A stretch of 64,000 nucleotides of DNA from a virus: positions 1 to 64,000 of IMG/VR virus record IMGVR_UViG_3300020583_000010, one strand, 5' to 3'. Below the pieces are notes generated by a model that was not told the origin of the DNA, ran no database searches, and was given only the letters and a program-made list of their open reading frames with translations. Shown here piece by piece: positions 60,320-64,000 of the stretch (position 1 is the first letter of the stretch; each line of letters opens with the position of its first letter). Both the position numbers and the translations under genes were made by a program.

Positions 60320-61376
60320 TATTCTCCTTCATAATATCCATCAGCATGACTACACCCATACTAAGGGCGGAAGTATCGTCCGCCATACGAAGTTTTATCT
60401 TAAGATCCCACATTACCCGCATTGCTGCGAATAAAACAGGAGAGGGTATGCGTGCAGCTAGTCTCTCTCTTATCTTAAGAGAGGTGGCTTTATGGGTGGT
60501 CTGTCCGCCTTCTTTAATAACCATTATGTCTCTTATAACCTGTACTAGAGAGTTTAGCACAGAAGTAGGATTACCACTAGTAGTTACTTGATTGTCTAAT
60601 AACTCAAAAGATTTTATAGTGTTTCCCTCTACTACAGCCTCTAATAGATGAGGTGCGTAGTCTGGATTTCCAAACAGCTCTTCATACTGAGCAATAGTAA
60701 CTATATTAGATCTACTTATCTGATCTAAAGTCATCAGTGCATCCCTTAGAGCCCCATCAGCCCTATCTGCTATTCTAATAATAACCTCATCTTGGATCTC
60801 TAACTTCTCTACTTGATTAATCTCATAGAGGCGTCTAGCTATAATTTCTGGGGATACCTGATGGAATTGAAAAGTCATACAACGACTTCTAATTGTCTTT
60901 ATTATCTTGTCTGATTCAGTACTGACTAGTATAAATACTACATTGTCTGGACATTCTTCCAGAGTCTTTAAAAGCGCATTAGAGGCTGCCGTAGAAAGGC
61001 CATGCGCCTCGTCCAGCACCAGTACTTGACAAGTACCTGGTACCGCGTATAGAATCTCTTCCTGGAGTCTTCTAATGTCCGCCACTAGCCCGTTAGTGGA
61101 TGCGTCTATCTCTCTATAGCTCATAGAAGAGTCTTCAAATACTGCCTGGCATGAGTCACACTTACCACACGGTAAGTCACCTTCAGCCTCGCAGTTAAGA
61201 GCAGCCCCTAATACTCTGGCAGTCGAGGTCTTTCCACACCCTCTCGGACCAGTGAGCAGCATTACGGGAGGAGTAACGCCCTTCTCCACCATCTTCTTTA
61301 ATAACTGAGCGACTGCTTTCTGACCTACTATCTCATCAAAGTTCTTGGGTCTATAAGACAAAGCTAAACTTTGCAC
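60312..61376 (-). CDS. dnaX: DNA polymerase III gamma/tau-like clamp loader (DnaX)
   Basis: It has Walker A GPRGCGKT (43-50), a four-Cys zinc site (C62, C70, C73, C76), Walker B LVLDEAH (119-125), an SRC motif (RSRCMTF) and the DnaX domain layout. The 354 aa length matches the gamma-like form without tau domains. GTG 61376 has AGGAGG upstream. It loads the phage clamp encoded next to it. Confidence 0.93.
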   Translation of the reverse strand: MQSLALSYRPKNFDEIVGQKAVAQLLKKMVEKGVTPPVMLLTGPRGCGKTSTARVLGAALNCEAEGDLPCGKCDSCQAVFEDSSMSYREIDASTNGLVADIRRLQEEILYAVPGTCQVLVLDEAHGLSTAASNALLKTLEECPDNVVFILVSTESDKIIKTIRSRCMTFQFHQVSPEIIARRLYEINQVEKLEIQDEVIIRIADRADGALRDALMTLDQISRSNIVTIAQYEELFGNPDYAPHLLEAVVEGNTIKSFELLDNQVTTSGNPTSVLNSLVQVIRDIMVIKEGGQTTHKATSLKIRERLAARIPSPVLFAAMRVMWDLKIKLRMADDTSALSMGVVMLMDIMKENNV

Positions 61377-61385
61377 ACTTACCTC

Positions 61386-62060
61386 CTAGAACTCCTGAGC
61401 TACTGTGTATCCATTGCTGTCTAATGAGTATCTATAAGCTTTATCTGCAACTTCTGCAAAGTCTTTTTGGTGTGTGACCATTATTATTTGAACTTTGGCT
61501 TTGTCTACTACCTCTCGTAGAAACTCTGCGAGGACAGGTAGATATGAGTCTGACACGTGTGCAAAAGTCTCATCAAGTACAATGATAGCAGATTTTCTGG
61601 ACTTGTCAAGCAGAAGTACTACTAGTCTAAGTAGAAAGCCAGCTACGGCCGCTATACCTCCGCCCATAGCACTTAGAATGTCCGCCTCTCTGACTCTTCC
61701 GTCTGGAAGAGTTGTCTGTATCAAGAACTCAACTACTGGAGTTTTTCCTTTCACTGACTGCTGTACCTTGAAGTTAAGATTACTACCGAATATCTTCTGT
61801 AGCCCCTGGCTGACTAATAATTCTATCTGTTCTTGGGCTTCTCTCTGCCTGTCCTCGCCTAACTGAGATAATATACCTGCTGCTTTCTCCATAGATTCTG
61901 AAATTCTAGTAAGTTCTTCTATTTCTGTCTTTAATCTAGTATTAGTCTCAGTTACTACTTTTGCTGCTCCAATATCCTGCATTAGCTGCTGCTTTTTATC
62001 AGAGTACAGAGATATTGCCTGCAAACTGCGGTATGACGGCATATATACGTTTCTCCTCAT
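61386..62060 (-). CDS. Rad50/SbcC-like ATPase C-terminal half, 224 aa
   Basis: A coiled-coil N-terminus (about 20-90) leads to the ABC signature region LSAMGGGIAAVAGFLLRL, a Walker B IIVLDETFAHVSD, and an H-loop MVTHQKDF. The Walker A half is missing from this gene. It might pair with a separate N-terminal half outside the window, or be a stand-alone variant. It overlaps the clamp gene by 62 bases; ATG 62042 is an alternative start. Confidence 0.72.
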   Translation of the reverse strand: MRRNVYMPSYRSLQAISLYSDKKQQLMQDIGAAKVVTETNTRLKTEIEELTRISESMEKAAGILSQLGEDRQREAQEQIELLVSQGLQKIFGSNLNFKVQQSVKGKTPVVEFLIQTTLPDGRVREADILSAMGGGIAAVAGFLLRLVVLLLDKSRKSAIIVLDETFAHVSDSYLPVLAEFLREVVDKAKVQIIMVTHQKDFAEVADKAYRYSLDSNGYTVAQEF

Positions 62061-63105
62061 CCTTCAACAACAGAAGTGACTTTCTTGACTTGGTGTCATC
62101 TCCTAGATAGAAATGGCACTCAGTAGACTCAACTGCCCTTACTAAGGAAGTCAGATACTTGTGGTTAATTACTAGTTGTCTATCTTTTCCTGTCCATGTG
62201 GACGGAATAGTATCTGAACACGTGTTGCCGAAGTTGTCTCTAGAGGTAACAGTTACAGACTTAGAAGACAAGTATAAACCTATGGCGTCAGTCTTGGTAT
62301 CTGCATTTATACGGACTCTATCAACTGCTTTTAGTATCTCAGCATGACTAACTATAAACTCTTGCTTATTTTCAAGAGCTGGCCGTAGAAGAATCTGTTC
62401 TACATTTGGAAAACTAGATGCCAATTTCTTAGTTAGCACACAAGTGTTTCCTGCCATGTAGATACAGTGATTAGGAGAATCTGCTAATCCCACAGTAGTT
62501 ATATTGTCATCTTTAACCAATTCCCACACTAGATTTACTGACGAATGTGGGATAGAAGCACTGAAGTCTCTTGGAAATGAATCTCCGAGGGAAGCCTGCG
62601 ACAACCTCGATCCGTCACAAGCAGTCATAGACCCTTTCCGTATGCTCAGCATCCGCAGTGTAGGACGTAGAGGACTGTCAGCTATAGACTTTCGTGTTGC
62701 TCTTATAGCTGACCTGAAACTATCAGCCGACATTTCTACTTGTGGCTTTACTAGCTTTGGAATTTTCGGGAACTCTACTGTGGGTACCTTTATAGTCCAA
62801 GAAGTCATGTCGGCAACTATGGTGACAACAGTACTCTCTAGTGTAAGTTGCAGAAGTCCCTGTGGCGCTAATCTCACAATATCTCTAAGTTTTCCCGCAG
62901 GCACTAGAAAATGGAAAGCCTCCTCAAATTTACCTGGCAGACTAGTTATAACCGTATTTGCCTGGTCAGATGCTGTTACTGTTATCTTATCTTTTTGGAC
63001 TACTACTTTAAAGCACTCAAGGGCCGGGTGACCTTGAGATACAGCACCATAGGCCACATCAATAAGTTGTTTAAAATCTGTTTTAGATATATAAAGATCA
63101 GACAT
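61999..63105 (-). CDS. dnaN: DNA polymerase III sliding clamp (beta, DnaN)
   Basis: Three-domain beta clamp (368 aa). Typical end IYAVIPQFAG and middle AGKLRDIVRLAPQG.., FPNVEQILLRP. It tethers a polymerase to DNA. A phage-encoded DnaN with a DnaX suggests a phage replisome more independent of the host. Confidence 0.93.
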   Translation of the reverse strand: MSDLYISKTDFKQLIDVAYGAVSQGHPALECFKVVVQKDKITVTASDQANTVITSLPGKFEEAFHFLVPAGKLRDIVRLAPQGLLQLTLESTVVTIVADMTSWTIKVPTVEFPKIPKLVKPQVEMSADSFRSAIRATRKSIADSPLRPTLRMLSIRKGSMTACDGSRLSQASLGDSFPRDFSASIPHSSVNLVWELVKDDNITTVGLADSPNHCIYMAGNTCVLTKKLASSFPNVEQILLRPALENKQEFIVSHAEILKAVDRVRINADTKTDAIGLYLSSKSVTVTSRDNFGNTCSDTIPSTWTGKDRQLVINHKYLTSLVRAVESTECHFYLGDDTKSRKSLLLLKDEEKRIYAVIPQFAGNISVL

Positions 63106-63346
63106 CTGCTAATTTCTCTTCAGCTTCGGTCAATAGTGTCTCTACCATATTTTCTTTTTCTTTTAAAAGTTCAGTCAACTCAGTTATTGTAGATATGCCA
63201 TACTTTTCTTTAAGTTGTTTTGTTATTGAGTCTAACTGATCTGTAGCAGTATCTCTGGCTGCCTCTGCCTTCAATCTTGCCAGCTTATGCCTGTCTGCTC
63301 TCTTCTTAAGATCTTCTATACGCTTCTCAGCATCTACTATGTCCAA
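63098..63346 (-). CDS. Coiled-coil protein, 82 aa
   Basis: Almost entirely helical and charged (DAEKRIEDLKKRADRHKLARLKAEAARDTATDQLD..). It overlaps the clamp gene by eight bases and the RecB-like gene by ten. It could be an accessory of the replication genes. Confidence 0.62.
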   Translation of the reverse strand: MDIVDAEKRIEDLKKRADRHKLARLKAEAARDTATDQLDSITKQLKEKYGISTITELTELLKEKENMVETLLTEAEEKLADV

Positions 63347-64000
63347 CTTACTCTCCCGTCGCTCTGGCGCTTAAACTTCTCACACGCATGTGAGACATCA
63401 CAATAGTTTAAGCAGCCAGAGTCACTTTCTTTTGGGGAGACATCGTTTCTCCAAATACTGTGAGCATAATCTATTATCTTATGCATTAAGTTAAGCTCAT
63501 GCTGCTCAGTTATCTCTAGTGGCTTTATCTTCTCTTGGCACATTGGCTGTATTAGAGCCGTCTTACTAGGAGCTCTTCTGTACTTGCCTTTTACCATGAC
63601 ATGGTAAAATACCAGCTGAGCTATAGTTGTCTTGTAATAATTTTCATTCTCTGTCGCCTTTAAATCATAGATCGCCAGCAGTTCTGGCGCATCTATGAAT
63701 ATGTCCAGAATGCCAATCATCTGAATTTTACGCGGTGTACCGTCTAATCCTGGAATAATTATATCTGTCTTTAGATGCTTATCAGCTTCCACATCAGGCA
63801 GATACGGTACGACCAAAGAGTTTAATAAAGGAACTGAATTATCTAGAAGGGTTTTACACCACTCAATAGACTCTTGTTTGTCCGTTCCACTCTTCCATCT
63901 TACTATACCTGACCCACTTTCCAACTGTTCTTGCTGACAGAGGCTTACAAACTCCTCAACACGATCTGCCATACTCCAGGAGTCACGGTTATCATCCTGT
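63337..64000 (-). CDS. RecB/Cas4-like PD-(D/E)XK nuclease, partial
   Basis: IGILDIFIDAPELLAIYDLKATENENYYKTTIAQLVFYHVM has the LD...DLK catalytic pattern and the QxxFY motif, and the C-terminus holds a CLNYCDVSHAC iron-sulfur-type Cys cluster. The frame is open to the window edge, so the real start is beyond 64000; ATG 63972 may be internal. It is probably a DNA end-processing exonuclease linked to replication or recombination. Confidence 0.78.
   Translation of the reverse strand, partial: QDDNRDSWSMADRVEEFVSLCQQEQLESGSGIVRWKSGTDKQESIEWCKTLLDNSVPLLNSLVVPYLPDVEADKHLKTDIIIPGLDGTPRKIQMIGILDIFIDAPELLAIYDLKATENENYYKTTIAQLVFYHVMVKGKYRRAPSKTALIQPMCQEKIKPLEITEQHELNLMHKIIDYAHSIWRNDVSPKESDSGCLNYCDVSHACEKFKRQSDGRVSWT

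Noticed and set aside
1-64000. Integrase, excisionase or attachment sites indicating lysogeny
   Set aside because: No recombinase motif or repeated att-like sequence next to a tRNA was seen; the tRNAs here are phage genes.

Overview
This 64 kb window is part of a lytic, tailed (siphovirus-type) actinobacteriophage genome, most likely a large tRNA-rich Streptomyces phage. The host-group evidence is a WhiB-type iron-sulfur domain, a WhiG/FliA-type sigma factor, an actinobacterial-style tmRNA 5' motif (GGTTTCGAC), leaderless extended -10 promoters and many GTG starts. No integrase, repressor cassette or attachment site was seen. All genes are on the minus strand except one homing-type endonuclease gene (46978-47619), so transcription runs from high to low coordinates.

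Right end (64-56 kb): replication and glycan genes. There is a RecB/Cas4-like nuclease cut by the window edge, a coiled-coil protein, a DnaN sliding clamp, a Rad50/SMC-like C-terminal half, a DnaX clamp loader and an RNA ligase. These are followed by three glycosyltransferase-like genes and a nucleotide-sugar dehydrogenase.

Middle (56-20 kb): the virion module in near-canonical order. It runs terminase (with a mini-intein), portal, protease/scaffold, decoration protein, major capsid (GpE type), head-tail connectors, tail terminator, a GT-B glycosyltransferase, major tail protein, tail chaperones with a -1 frameshift, a giant intein-bearing tape measure, Dit-like protein and a set of tail/adhesion proteins. 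At least four free-standing homing-type genes interrupt it.

Left end (20-0 kb): early/regulatory and translation region. It holds a SNF2-like helicase with a WhiG-like sigma factor, an endolysin, a dCMP-deaminase-like enzyme, a WhiB-XRE fusion, a permuted papain-like hydrolase, ThyX, a second sigma-like protein, an intein-bearing class II ribonucleotide reductase, many small unknown proteins and 19 tRNA genes. A 77-nt RNA here looks like a complete tmRNA tRNA-like domain with no tag-coding region.

Two promoter classes can be read by eye. The left 20 kb carries nine TTGNC-N17-TAnnnT promoters, all with an extended TGn, and five place +1 exactly on the A of an ATG (leaderless genes). The structural genes, the lysin and the RNR instead share a CCGAT(T/G)ATA-like motif, usually 23-55 bp before the start codon. 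It resembles the -10 element of FliA/WhiG sigma factors, and a WhiG-like sigma is encoded at 17877-18614. The most unusual items are the tag-less tmRNA-like RNA, this sigma/motif pairing, and a tape-measure gene whose only strong start reads into an RF2-style TTT TGA C site before the main frame.
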